Origin: a virus
IMG/VR virus record: IMGVR_UViG_3300009603_001225
Location: 1-26,054 of that record
DNA length: 26,054 nt
Strand: one strand, 5' to 3'
Shown here: one piece after another, positions 1-8,242 of the stretch
Position numbering within the stretch: position 1 is the stretch's first letter
Layout: each line of letters starts with the position of its first letter
Notes under the pieces: generated by a model
What the model saw: only the letters and a program-made list of their open reading frames with translations
What the model was told of the DNA's origin: nothing
Database searches by the model: none
Made by a program: the position numbers and the translations under genes

Positions 1-2
1 AT

Positions 3-482
3 AAAATGGAACATGTGGCTTCTATAATCCCTGAAAACGAAGTTAAAGAGCTTCGTTTTTTTGAAAATGTTGTGACATGTGGTTGTAGTTTATTGCATGA
101 CCCATTTGGAAATATTGGTACAATAACTTCTTTGCGAGAAGTTATAGAGCAAAAGAATTATCTTATGGCTAATGCCCCAGCTATATTTGGAAATTCTGGT
201 GGGGGATTGTTTCATGGTGATACTGGTCATTTATTAGGGTTGACATCGAGAGTTACTGTTACTCAATTAGGATTTGGGTTGGATGTTCAAGCATGGATGA
301 ATTTCAGTACGCATCCAGAGCGTTTATATGAGTTTTTTAATGACCAAGAACTTAGATTCCTAGTAGACCCCACAGATGATTTTCATAAGGCAATGTCTAG
401 GAGGTTGGAACGGCGAAAAGACGCTATACGAGATTTATTTTTAACTGATGAGAAGGAAGAGGAAGTGGTAGTTGATGGCTAA
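3..482 (+). CDS. Trypsin-like serine protease, C-terminal part (5' truncated by window edge)
   Basis: This is the C-terminal half of a chymotrypsin/trypsin-fold serine protease. Counting from the first in-window ATG (base 6), residues 62-67 read GNSGGG, the classic nucleophile loop, with Ser64 as the predicted catalytic serine. They are followed by LFHGDTGHLLGLTS, the usual strand pair after the nucleophile. Residues 22-42 (VVTCGCSLLHDPFGNIGTI) match the start of the second barrel. The catalytic His and Asp lie in the first barrel and are not present. The frame is open to the left edge, so the true start is upstream and the ATG at base 6 is probably internal. The charged tail (residues 120-158) lies outside the protease fold. 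The stop overlaps the next gene. It does not resemble the usual prohead proteases. A role in maturing virion proteins, including the tagged giant proteins downstream, is possible but unproven. Confidence 0.75.
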   Translation, partial: KMEHVASIIPENEVKELRFFENVVTCGCSLLHDPFGNIGTITSLREVIEQKNYLMANAPAIFGNSGGGLFHGDTGHLLGLTSRVTVTQLGFGLDVQAWMNFSTHPERLYEFFNDQELRFLVDPTDDFHKAMSRRLERRKDAIRDLFLTDEKEEEVVVDG

Positions 483-912
483 GAAAAAAACTGAGTCTAG
501 AGAATGTTGTTTAGATAGTGCTGTGTCGTGTAAGTGCCAGTCTGATGACCAGTGCATAGAAGTCTTGAAAAGGTATTCTAAAGTCGTTTATTGTAATGAT
601 GATAAATGCCTGTTTAATGTATCTTTACCTTATGAGTATTTTGTGAATCGTGGTCTAAATCATAAGCCCTTTAAAGATGATTCTTTTCATGGGGTTTGTG
701 GTAGGGCAGATATTGGCTTACGTCTAAAAGAAATTAACGTTACTGAAACAGGTTCTAAAGTAAAGCACTCTAATACCATTTGCACTGTGCGTAGTGATAA
801 GGGATATAAAGGTCATATGGACTTTTCTAAACTATTACAATCTGACGGTACTCCATATGGTGGAATAATACCGGGGCCAGTTGACCCCGGTACTGCTTAT
901 GGAGTTCGGTAA
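475..912 (+). CDS. Cysteine-rich protein of unknown function
   Basis: I do not recognise this 145-residue protein. It has nine cysteines, seven of them in or near the N-terminal half (Cys11, 12, 19, 21, 27, 40, 45), then Cys75 and Cys103. The spacing could bind zinc or another metal but matches no ribbon I can name. The C-terminus is rich in Gly and Pro (PYGGIIPGPVDPGTAYG). I chose the ATG at 475; a TTG one codon earlier (472) is also possible. Purine-rich GAGGAAG lies just upstream, within the end of the protease gene, so the two genes are probably translationally coupled. The gene sits between the protease and the small terminase candidate, which suggests a virus-specific packaging or regulatory role. 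That is inference from position only. Confidence 0.7.
   Translation: MAKKKTESRECCLDSAVSCKCQSDDQCIEVLKRYSKVVYCNDDKCLFNVSLPYEYFVNRGLNHKPFKDDSFHGVCGRADIGLRLKEINVTETGSKVKHSNTICTVRSDKGYKGHMDFSKLLQSDGTPYGGIIPGPVDPGTAYGVR
851..904 (+). other. Nested inverted repeat (hairpin) at the 3' end of the Cys-rich gene
   Basis: A perfect 8-bp stem pairs TACCGGGG (869-876) with CCCCGGTA (885-892) around an 8-base loop. It is enclosed by a second 7-bp pair, CTCCATA (851-857) with TATGGAG (898-904). It lies inside coding sequence, 8 bases before the stop codon and about 20 bases before the small terminase start. No U-run follows, so it is not a typical intrinsic terminator. It could be an mRNA structure that tunes translation or stability, or it could be chance. 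Confidence 0.45.
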
Positions 913-923
913 GGGTAAGTTTA

Positions 924-1430
924 ATGAGGTCACAGACATCTACTGAAGAGGAGCGCAAAAGAGCATTAGAGTTATATCTGGAAGGGAGTAAATCTTTTTC
1001 TAAAATGGCTGAGACTCTTAGTGATGAGTTTGGTCGAGATGTGAGTGTAAATGCTCTATATGCGTGGAAACGCAAATATGATTGGGAAGACTTGCGAGCC
1101 AGACAGCAAATTGTTGTTGTTCAAAAATTATCTGAATTGGATGAAGATGAAATAGTAGTTGACCAGAAAAGACAACTGGACAGCTATAAATATCTCTCAG
1201 ATAAAGGTAGGTCTGCTTTAGAGACATTGCAATTTGGTGATGCGATGGAAGCCACTAGAGCTATGGATATAGGTATTCAGGGTGAGAGGAAAGTTCGTGG
1301 TGGATTAATCAATTTAGAATTTGTGCAAGAATGTATGTCTATTATTTTAAACCATATTGATGATGAATCCACATTAAAGAATTTAGCTATAGATTTTAGG
1401 AAGTTGCTAGTGAAGTATAAAGATTCATAA
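924..1430 (+). CDS. terS: Terminase small subunit-like DNA-binding protein
   Basis: This 168-residue protein begins with a helix-turn-helix-like region (about residues 7-55): a charged helix, a SFSKMAETLSDEFG turn/helix, then a recognition-type segment VNALYAWKRKYDWEDL. A KR-x-YDW ending of this kind is typical of small terminase and transposase-like HTH proteins. A coiled/helical middle and C-terminal half follows, suited to oligomerisation. It sits directly upstream of the large terminase, the canonical place for the subunit that recognises the packaging site. AAGGG lies about 9 bases before the ATG. The call rests on the HTH form and position; a close family match is not visible by eye. 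A different transcription regulator is the main alternative. Confidence 0.7.
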   Translation: MRSQTSTEEERKRALELYLEGSKSFSKMAETLSDEFGRDVSVNALYAWKRKYDWEDLRARQQIVVVQKLSELDEDEIVVDQKRQLDSYKYLSDKGRSALETLQFGDAMEATRAMDIGIQGERKVRGGLINLEFVQECMSIILNHIDDESTLKNLAIDFRKLLVKYKDS

Positions 1431-1451
1431 ATTATTTATTGAGAGTGTTCT

Positions 1452-3119
1452 ATGCCCAGAACTTATAAGAAAAAGAATGATACATTAGTTACATTTGAAG
1501 ATGGCTTACAGGAGATGATAGATACTCTCGATGATAGACAATCTATCGACACTGGGTCTTTTTGGGAATTCACACGAGATATTTGGAGTCAAGGATACGA
1601 GCATAAAAATTATTTTGATGCATGGCATGTTGGAGTTATATGTGATGATGTAGATAGAGCAATGGCTGATGGTAAACATTATGTTGGTATACTTCCAAGA
1701 GGTCATATGAAATCGACTATCTTGGGGTATGCTTTTTGTGTTTGGCGTATTTTAAATTCTCCTCAAGATACGTCCATACTTTATCTCTCATATAGCGATG
1801 GTATGTCTCGCTATCATATTTCTGAGATGAATCGACATATACGTGGAAATCCTCAGTTAATGGACTGGATGACTGACCGTTCTCCTAATGCTGATTATTC
1901 GTTTAGATATTTAGTAAATGGTTCACGGGCTGAAGTTATGCATGGGGGTCTTTTTTCCTTTAAGCGTGGTATGCATTTGAATGGCGCACTTGTTTGTGAT
2001 GACCTTATGCGTGACCCTGAAAACCCATTGAATATTTCTAGCCTTTCTAAAATTGAAGAGTGGTTCTACACTGAAACTCTTTATATACCTAATAGGGGAG
2101 TACCAGTAATTGTTTTAGGTACTCCGATGTTACCGGGAGACTTGCTTTTTAAATTACAGGGGGATGAACGCTTTATTTCACGAGTTCTCCCAGCATTAGA
2201 CCCAATTCCCGGTAGAAGGGTCTTGATGCCAGAATTATATACAGAAGCAGAATTATTGCATCAGAAGCAAATTAGACCGAAATCGTTTGCGTCGGAAATG
2301 ATGTTAACTCCTTATTTAAGTACTGAAAGTTATTTGAATGATGAAGATATTGGTAATTGTGAAAATGATGAACTTGAATCATTAGACCCATATAAAAAAC
2401 ATGATATAGAAGCTGATTTTACATTTGCGGGATTTGACGTAGGTAAGAAACGTCACCCATCACATTTAGCTATTTTTAAAATTAAAAATAAAGTTATTAC
2501 TCAAATACACCAATCCTTTTTAGATAACTGGGATTATACAGACCAAATTGCTCATTTAAATTTAGTTGCTGAAAATTTTGATTTGGATAGGGCTTATGTT
2601 GATAATTCTAGGGGGGAGTTAGAGGAACGGGGGTTGGGTGCTATTTGGAATCCTCTGACATTTACTTTGAAGCAAAAACGCAGAATGGCACAAGTTTTTG
2701 AGGAATATGTGAATTCTGGTAGACTTCAATTGATAGCTGATGAAAGACAACGTTCACAAATAACTTGTGTTAATAACGATTTGAAAGCACCTGAAACACC
2801 TCTAGGACATGGTGACTCGTTTTTTTCTGTAGCTATGGCTTTACTTGCTTGTTATGAACAAGAAACTTCTTCTACTTCATTGATTGGGGATATGAATGAT
2901 TTCACCCCAAAACCAAATGAAAATTCACTTGAACCCAAGTTCGATGAAGGGTATACTAATGAGACTAATGATGAAGTATGTCCTGATTGTGGCAGTAAAA
3001 ATGCTTGGATTTCAGCGAATTCGCTATGTCTATCCTGCTATGCTGGCTCTCTTTCGTTAAAAAGAACTTCTAATTTAGGGAAACTTGATGAAGAGGTAAC
3101 GGATTTCCCCTTTGGTTAG
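1452..3119 (+). CDS. terL: Terminase large subunit (packaging ATPase and nuclease)
   Basis: This 555-residue protein is the DNA-packaging motor, which pumps DNA through the portal and cuts it. A Walker A variant LPRGHMKST is at residues 81-89. Walker B GALVCDD is at about 178-184, ending in DD rather than the more common DE. The coupling motif GTPM is at 223-226. The RNase H-fold nuclease domain starts near 320. Its three acidic metal-ligand positions are visible as Asp329 (FAGFDVG), Asp384 (AYVDNS) and Asp455 (GHGDS). The length is normal for the family. Unusually, the C-terminus (about 510-530) adds a zinc-ribbon-like CPDCG...CLSCY module. The gene follows the small subunit by 21 bases and precedes the reductase by 33. 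GAGAG upstream of the ATG is a modest ribosome site. Confidence 0.95.
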   Translation: MPRTYKKKNDTLVTFEDGLQEMIDTLDDRQSIDTGSFWEFTRDIWSQGYEHKNYFDAWHVGVICDDVDRAMADGKHYVGILPRGHMKSTILGYAFCVWRILNSPQDTSILYLSYSDGMSRYHISEMNRHIRGNPQLMDWMTDRSPNADYSFRYLVNGSRAEVMHGGLFSFKRGMHLNGALVCDDLMRDPENPLNISSLSKIEEWFYTETLYIPNRGVPVIVLGTPMLPGDLLFKLQGDERFISRVLPALDPIPGRRVLMPELYTEAELLHQKQIRPKSFASEMMLTPYLSTESYLNDEDIGNCENDELESLDPYKKHDIEADFTFAGFDVGKKRHPSHLAIFKIKNKVITQIHQSFLDNWDYTDQIAHLNLVAENFDLDRAYVDNSRGELEERGLGAIWNPLTFTLKQKRRMAQVFEEYVNSGRLQLIADERQRSQITCVNNDLKAPETPLGHGDSFFSVAMALLACYEQETSSTSLIGDMNDFTPKPNENSLEPKFDEGYTNETNDEVCPDCGSKNAWISANSLCLSCYAGSLSLKRTSNLGKLDEEVTDFPFG

Positions 3120-3152
3120 ACTACTAGTACTATATTTTTTGAGGTTTATATA

Positions 3153-5444
3153 ATGGAGAATTTGGCATTGGATTATGTATCCCCTGTAACTGTGAATGGG
3201 TTGCAAATTTTAAAGAGTAGGTATTTTTTAAAGAATCCTGATGGTTCGTTGAAGGAAAACACTCCAGATGAATTATTTACACGGGTGGCGTTTGCTGTTT
3301 CTAATGCTGAAGAAGATTCTGAGTATTGGGGGAATCGCTATAAGGAAGAGTTACTGACTCCGCTTATTTTTCTTCCTAATTCTCCAGTGTTAATGAATAT
3401 GGGAACTGGTGCTGGAACAGGCTCTGCATGTTATGTTGTGAACCTTGAGGACAGTATGAGTTCTATCATGCAAACGGCTTATGATGCTGCCATGATAGAA
3501 AAATATGGTGGTGGAATAGGTTTTTCTCTTTCTGATATTCGTCCTAAAGGATTTCCGATAACTACGACTCATGGAAAGGCGTGTGGCCCCATTGCTGTTT
3601 TGCGTATGCTTTCTGAGGTAGGCACGATGATTACTCAGGGTGGCAAACGTGATGGCGCACATATGGGTGTACTAGAGGTTTATTCTCCTGATATAGAAGA
3701 ATTTATTGGTTGTAAGACTACTGAAGGTAAAATTCATAATTTCAATATCTCTGTTGGTGTAGATAAGAATTTTATTGATGCTGTGAAGGCAGATGAATAT
3801 TTGCATTTGACTTGGCCTATGTGTCGTGAACGGCATCCTGTGAAGACCTCTGAAAATGGTATGGGTCAGTCTATGGATTGGGATACGTGTGGTAGAGTTG
3901 AAGGGAAATTAATTCGGGCTAGAGAAGTGTTTTCTAAAATCATTCATGGGGCATGGTTAAATGGGGAGCCGGGTATGGTTTGGCTTGACCGTATGAATGA
4001 AGATAACACGACTCCAGAATTAGGAACTATCAAGGCTACAAATCCATGTGGAGAACAACCTCTCCTATCCTCTGAGTCGTGTAATTTGGGTAGTATAGAC
4101 CTATCTAAATTAGTGGTTGATGGAGAATTTGATTTTGAACATTATAGAGAAGTCATCCAGTTAGCGACTCGCTTTTTAGATAACGTAATAGATGTAAATA
4201 TTCATCCCACTAAAGAAACTTCTGAGATGAATAAAAAGACCCGAAAAATCGGGTTAGGTGTCATGGGTTTTGCAGATATGCTAATCCAGATAGGTGTTCC
4301 GTATGATACTGAGGAATCCGTTGAGTGGGCTATGAAATTAGGGGCTATATTAGAGGAAGAGTCTGATGCTTCATCTTGTCTTTTAGGGAGAGAGAAGGGA
4401 GATTTTCCTGCGTTTGATGAAAGTCCATTGAATGTTAAGCATGGTGGGGAATGGGAACATATGCGTAATGCATGGCGAAGGTCGATTGCTCCTACTGGAA
4501 CTATCTCCATGATTGCAAATTGTTCTTCTGGAATTGAGCCTTTGTTTGATTTGGCTTTTAAAAAGCACAATTTATCTGCTGCACTTGAGGGAGTAGAACT
4601 TTATTATATACACGAAGATTTGAAGAATCGTGTTTCTCATCTATTTGATAACAATGGAAATTCTATTGAGAAATATATTTCTGAGGGTCATGATGTTAAA
4701 GATTTGCTCTCTGATTCCCATGAGCGAAGTTTATTTGTTACGTCTAGTGAGATTGATTATAAATGGCATATTAATATTCAAGCTATGTGGCAGAATTATA
4801 TTGATTCTGGTGTAAGTAAAACCATTAATCTTCCCAATTGTGCCACAGAGCAAGATATTTGGGATGCTTATATGATGGCTGGAGATTTAAAGTGTAAGGG
4901 AATTACAGTTTATCGTTCAGGTAGTCGTGAACGAGAAGTATTGGTTTCCTCTGTAGGAGATAATACTGGGACTTCTTCTAGTAATGATGTATTAGTTCGA
5001 CCTGAATCAGTGCAAGGCGTGACTTCTAGGATTACCACAGGTCATGGGAAACTTTTCATGACATTGAATTCTAACAACGGGAATCCATTTGAAGTATTTT
5101 CTCAAATAGGGAAATCTGGTCAATGCGATGCGGCCTATCTAGAAGCTATTTCACGATTGGTTTCGTTATGTTTGAGAAATAAAATAATGCCTGAAACAAT
5201 TCATCAACAATTGAATGGCATAGTTTGTTGTCCTGTATGGAGTGAGGGAACACAAGTTCATTCTGTTCCTGATGCCATTGCTTTAGGGTTGAAAACTCAT
5301 TTTATTGATATTCATGACGGTGTTTCTATATCTTCAAATGGTAAGCTAGGGTTTGGTAGCACATGCCCAGAATGTGGTACTACAACTGTATTTTCTGAGG
5401 GTTGCATAACATGCAATTCTTGTGGTTGGTCTAAGTGTAGCTAG
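3153..5444 (+). CDS. nrdJ: Adenosylcobalamin-dependent (class II) ribonucleoside-diphosphate/triphosphate reductase
   Basis: This 763-residue enzyme reduces ribonucleotides to deoxyribonucleotides using a cobalamin-generated thiyl radical. The family signature is complete. The redox pair is Cys93 (TGSAC) and Cys310 (ESCNLGS). The radical Cys299 lies within NPCGEQ (297-302), with Asn297 and Glu301. The phosphate-binding loop is APTGTISM (446-453). A C-terminal TSCPD-like domain (about 627-690) is followed by a zinc ribbon/CxxC tail with Cys738, 741, 751, 754, 757 and 762. There is no sign of an R2 partner gene, as expected for class II. GAGG sits 8 bases before the ATG. The odd feature is its place between the large terminase and the portal; viral reductases usually lie with replication genes. 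This suggests co-expression with packaging genes or a later insertion. Confidence 0.95.
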   Translation: MENLALDYVSPVTVNGLQILKSRYFLKNPDGSLKENTPDELFTRVAFAVSNAEEDSEYWGNRYKEELLTPLIFLPNSPVLMNMGTGAGTGSACYVVNLEDSMSSIMQTAYDAAMIEKYGGGIGFSLSDIRPKGFPITTTHGKACGPIAVLRMLSEVGTMITQGGKRDGAHMGVLEVYSPDIEEFIGCKTTEGKIHNFNISVGVDKNFIDAVKADEYLHLTWPMCRERHPVKTSENGMGQSMDWDTCGRVEGKLIRAREVFSKIIHGAWLNGEPGMVWLDRMNEDNTTPELGTIKATNPCGEQPLLSSESCNLGSIDLSKLVVDGEFDFEHYREVIQLATRFLDNVIDVNIHPTKETSEMNKKTRKIGLGVMGFADMLIQIGVPYDTEESVEWAMKLGAILEEESDASSCLLGREKGDFPAFDESPLNVKHGGEWEHMRNAWRRSIAPTGTISMIANCSSGIEPLFDLAFKKHNLSAALEGVELYYIHEDLKNRVSHLFDNNGNSIEKYISEGHDVKDLLSDSHERSLFVTSSEIDYKWHINIQAMWQNYIDSGVSKTINLPNCATEQDIWDAYMMAGDLKCKGITVYRSGSREREVLVSSVGDNTGTSSSNDVLVRPESVQGVTSRITTGHGKLFMTLNSNNGNPFEVFSQIGKSGQCDAAYLEAISRLVSLCLRNKIMPETIHQQLNGIVCCPVWSEGTQVHSVPDAIALGLKTHFIDIHDGVSISSNGKLGFGSTCPECGTTTVFSEGCITCNSCGWSKCS

Positions 5445-5499
5445 TTTTTACATTAACTATATGTTAGAATATTCTATTATACAGTAAAGGAAAGATAAG

Positions 5500-5988
5500 A
5501 TGTTAGGAAGTTCATTACGTCAATTTGATAAACAGTATGTTTGCTCTAGGGATGATAAGGGTACTTGGAGAATAGTAGACCTGTGGCATAAAGAACTAGA
5601 GGGTTTAAATCTAGAGGATGATATTCCTGATGACCATCCAGCCATTAAGATTTTAACTGAAGGCGAGTTTCTTGAGTTGATAAATGAGTCTAAACGGCTG
5701 GGTATGATGCAGAAAATGGAAGAGTCTGGGGAGTTTTCAATTTCCGCAGATGCATACGATTCAGTTTGTGAGGAACGGGATAATCTTAAAATGGAATTAG
5801 AAGAAAATACTACTTCTACAAATACTACAAAAATGTTGGTAGAGGCTGAAGTGTCAGAATCATTTCAACTTGCTAATAAAAAATTAGATACGTTGTTGAA
5901 ATTGTCAAGTCTTGGGACGTTGAATGATGACTTAACCAAGGCAGTTTTATTATTGGGTGGGAATAGTGAATTAGGTTCTGGTGACTAA
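5500..5988 (+). CDS. Unknown protein upstream of portal, C-terminal helical/coiled-coil-like
   Basis: I do not recognise this 162-residue protein. The N-terminal third is mixed and contains RIVDLWHKELEG. From about residue 50 it becomes strongly charged and helix-prone, with a heptad-like stretch at 85-130 and a leucine-rich end (about 126-153). No signal peptide, membrane segment or metal motif is seen. AAAGGAAAG lies 6-14 bases before the ATG, a clear ribosome site. Its place between reductase and portal would suit a head-assembly accessory or scaffold-like factor, but this is position only. Confidence 0.7.
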   Translation: MLGSSLRQFDKQYVCSRDDKGTWRIVDLWHKELEGLNLEDDIPDDHPAIKILTEGEFLELINESKRLGMMQKMEESGEFSISADAYDSVCEERDNLKMELEENTTSTNTTKMLVEAEVSESFQLANKKLDTLLKLSSLGTLNDDLTKAVLLLGGNSELGSGD

Positions 5989-6008
5989 CAATAATGTGGG
6001 TTATGTAA

Positions 6009-7994
6009 ATGAAAATAGCAGAACTTCTTCCTGAATTACCGGGCGTTTTACAGTATCAGCAAAAATTAAATGATTTGTCTAATATAGTTGATTTGATGAA
6101 AGCGTCTTCTGATGGGAGTCCTGAAACATATCGAGTACCTTCTCTTGGATTAGACCATGTTGTAAATCAATGGGTGCGTCAGCAAATGGCGTATCGAATG
6201 AATCTGGTTCAAGATTTATTTACAATTGCAATGACCGTAGAAGAGATTCGTGGCCCCATTAATCATATAATTGGTGAGGTTTTTAGAAGGGGCATTCAGT
6301 GGAAACCAAAATTTGCTGCAAAATGTGAGGCTTGTGAAATAGAGTTTCAGGATTATTTACAAGTTTGTTCGTCTTGTAAAGGGAAGGTTATTGAGCCTGA
6401 TTTTACTCAGAGAACAGGTGTGGAGAAATTTCTATCTGATTCTAATATTTTTGACCAATCTCTTGAAGAGGTTTTACGTCAATTTTGGTTTGACGTAAAT
6501 GCCATTGATATTGGGTGGTTGTATATATCGAAGGAATATATTGAGGATGGCCCAGAGGGAGTGAGGTCTAAACCAATTGAGATACGCAGAATACATCCTT
6601 CTCTGATTGAATATGATTTAGATACTAATGGGCTTCCAAAAAACTCTCATTGGTTTTGCTTTATCCATAGAGAACAGGTTTATCCAGAGGCTGGAGATTG
6701 TGATGAGTGTGGTAGAACATTAGTCCCTGCAATGTATAAAATGTATCGCTATGGGGGTCAGGCAAATGCTACACGAGCAAATAATTATGCTAGTGAGGGT
6801 CAAAATATAACGTATTTATTGGACTCTGAAATCATTGCGTGTAGAAAATTTTACACTGATGAATTATATGGTTGGAGTCCAATCATGACTATACTAGACA
6901 AAGCCTTGACTTTGGTTGGTATGGATAAGAATCTGTATAGATATTTTTGGGAACGTAATATGCCAGCTAGCATGATAATGGTATTTACTGATGACCCAGA
7001 ATCTATGCGCCGTGAGAGAGAACATATAGCGTCTAGAATGAGGCAAGACCCTAATTATATCCCAATGGTTGCTGTATCGACTCGCCAAAGTCGTGGTAGA
7101 GTTGAGATGGTTAGGTTGTTCCATACGTTGCAAGAAATGGATTATCTTCCGGTTCGTAATGAAATACGGGAAAGAATAGCTTCTCTTTGGGGGGTAACTC
7201 CAGCATGGCAAGGTTCTCCAGAAGCATATGGTGGCTTGAGTTCTAATACACAGCAATTGGCCGTAATGTCTCGTGTTGTGGAACATGACCAACGATTATT
7301 GGAACAAAAAGTTTTCCCTAATATTCTTGAGGCTTTTGGTGTTACAGATTGGGTATTGGAACTACCATCACCTGAAGAGAAGGCCGAAGCCACTAAGATT
7401 TCATTTGCACAACAGAGAGCCAGCGTTGCTAACATGCTTTTCCAGATGGGGTTTGATGTGAAATCTCGTTCTTCTGGAGTTAGTGTTGATGATATTGACT
7501 TCTTAATCTCTGGTGAAGCGAAAGCTCCAGACCAGATGGGGGGCATGGGTGGCATGATGGGCGGTATGGGCGGTATGGGTGGTGGTGATATGGGCGGTAT
7601 GATGGGTGGTGGGGAAGCTCCACCAGAACAAGGTGGTGATGATGGCCCAGCAACTCCTACATTGGATTCTCTTGGTTTGTCATTGATGAAAAAATCTGGT
7701 GGGACATGGTATGAACAATTATTACAAAAGGGGTACTTTTCCCCTATTATAAAATCTGTTAGTGATGATGGTAAAACTGTACTTTTTAATAGTGCAAATG
7801 ATGATTATGAAGCTACATTTATAAACGGCAATTTAATGCATATTGAGAAGTATTTACATCATCATGATGGTCATCCTCCACATGATGAGAATATAAAACA
7901 TAATTTATCAGCTAATAGAAAGAGTCGAGTTGATACTGCTATGTATGGCCCAGAAGAAGCTGAGGAACTTGATGACGAATTTCTTGGGGTGTAG
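6009..7994 (+). CDS. Portal protein with two zinc-ribbon insertions
   Basis: This 661-residue protein is predicted to form the ring through which DNA enters and leaves the head. The family is recognised from the overall pattern: an early helical region (VEEIRGPINHIIGEVFRRG), a wing/stem middle, and a late segment with SLWGVTPAWQGSPEAYGGLS. In that segment a variable loop precedes long helices (EHDQRLLEQKVFPNILEAFG), as in HK97/SPP1-type portals. Two ribbons are inserted in the first half: Cys106/109/120/123 (CxxC-x10-CxxC) and Cys217/His220/Cys231/Cys234. A Gly/Met-rich linker at about 510-535 separates the core from a C-terminal domain of about 115 residues that contains a His-rich patch (YLHHHDGHPPH). 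Portals of this class are usually shorter, so the tail is an add-on. The giant tagged-protein genes follow, where MuF-type genes often sit. Confidence 0.88.
   Translation: MKIAELLPELPGVLQYQQKLNDLSNIVDLMKASSDGSPETYRVPSLGLDHVVNQWVRQQMAYRMNLVQDLFTIAMTVEEIRGPINHIIGEVFRRGIQWKPKFAAKCEACEIEFQDYLQVCSSCKGKVIEPDFTQRTGVEKFLSDSNIFDQSLEEVLRQFWFDVNAIDIGWLYISKEYIEDGPEGVRSKPIEIRRIHPSLIEYDLDTNGLPKNSHWFCFIHREQVYPEAGDCDECGRTLVPAMYKMYRYGGQANATRANNYASEGQNITYLLDSEIIACRKFYTDELYGWSPIMTILDKALTLVGMDKNLYRYFWERNMPASMIMVFTDDPESMRREREHIASRMRQDPNYIPMVAVSTRQSRGRVEMVRLFHTLQEMDYLPVRNEIRERIASLWGVTPAWQGSPEAYGGLSSNTQQLAVMSRVVEHDQRLLEQKVFPNILEAFGVTDWVLELPSPEEKAEATKISFAQQRASVANMLFQMGFDVKSRSSGVSVDDIDFLISGEAKAPDQMGGMGGMMGGMGGMGGGDMGGMMGGGEAPPEQGGDDGPATPTLDSLGLSLMKKSGGTWYEQLLQKGYFSPIIKSVSDDGKTVLFNSANDDYEATFINGNLMHIEKYLHHHDGHPPHDENIKHNLSANRKSRVDTAMYGPEEAEELDDEFLGV
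7536..7612 (+). repeat. Gly/Met low-complexity tandem tract inside portal gene
   Basis: The tract is a run of irregular ATG-GGN-GGN units encoding a Met-Gly-Gly linker (portal residues about 510-535). It is direct short-period repeat DNA, likely prone to length change, and marks the hinge between the portal core and its extra C-terminal domain. Confidence 0.8.
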
Positions 7995-8214
7995 CCCTCT
8001 CTTGTTATCTTTTGAAGCTAAGTTATGGATAGAAAATACTTTTGATAGGGCTTTATTTAATGTGGTTTGGGAAAATGAGGAACCTGTTTCTCTTATTGTC
8101 ACAGTACATAAGGGAGAAAAATTTTTCTTAAGTAAAGGTACAACACTTGTTGATATTCAACAGGATTTAGAAGAGTGGCAGAATAATGGTTGTCCTATAA
8201 GAGAAGTTGAGTAG
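7972..8214 (+). CDS. Small unknown protein overlapping the portal 3' end
   Basis: This is an 80-residue frame with no family I recognise. It contains an alternating hydrophobic core (LFNVVW, SLIVTVHKG, FFLSKGTTLVDIQQDL) suggesting a small alpha/beta fold. I chose the ATG at 7972 because TGAGGA lies about 5 bases upstream. Two upstream in-frame starts (TTG 7930, ATG 7945) sit deeper in the portal gene, and a TTG at 8002 would avoid the overlap. The gene overlaps the portal by 23 bases and ends about 28 bases before the giant gene. Confidence 0.6.
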   Translation: MTNFLGCSPLLLSFEAKLWIENTFDRALFNVVWENEEPVSLIVTVHKGEKFFLSKGTTLVDIQQDLEEWQNNGCPIREVE

Positions 8215-8242
8215 TGTTTTTTAAGCTTTTTTGGGATGGCTT

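Noticed and set aside
3-482. Prohead maturation protease of ClpP-like or herpesvirus-like type
   Set aside because: The GNSGGG loop and following strands fit a trypsin fold instead.
4202-4570. Minus-strand open frame of 122 codons opposite nrdJ
   Set aside because: It lies wholly within a confidently identified gene on the other strand, has no recognisable motif and no ribosome site; antisense shadow. The same applies to other minus-strand frames such as 7142-7555 and 16330-16731.
5445-5499. Promoter in the AT-rich gap after nrdJ
   Set aside because: TAGAAT and TATTAT boxes exist, but no -35 match at proper spacing; expected by chance in AT-rich DNA.
8231-8242. TTG start for the giant gene at 8231
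   Set aside because: The ATG four codons later fits DUF192 better and the extra residues (GWL) have no counterpart in the family; kept as an alternative only.
8215-8242. Terminator before the giant gene (T-rich, around AAGCTT)
   Set aside because: No stem of useful length precedes the T-runs.
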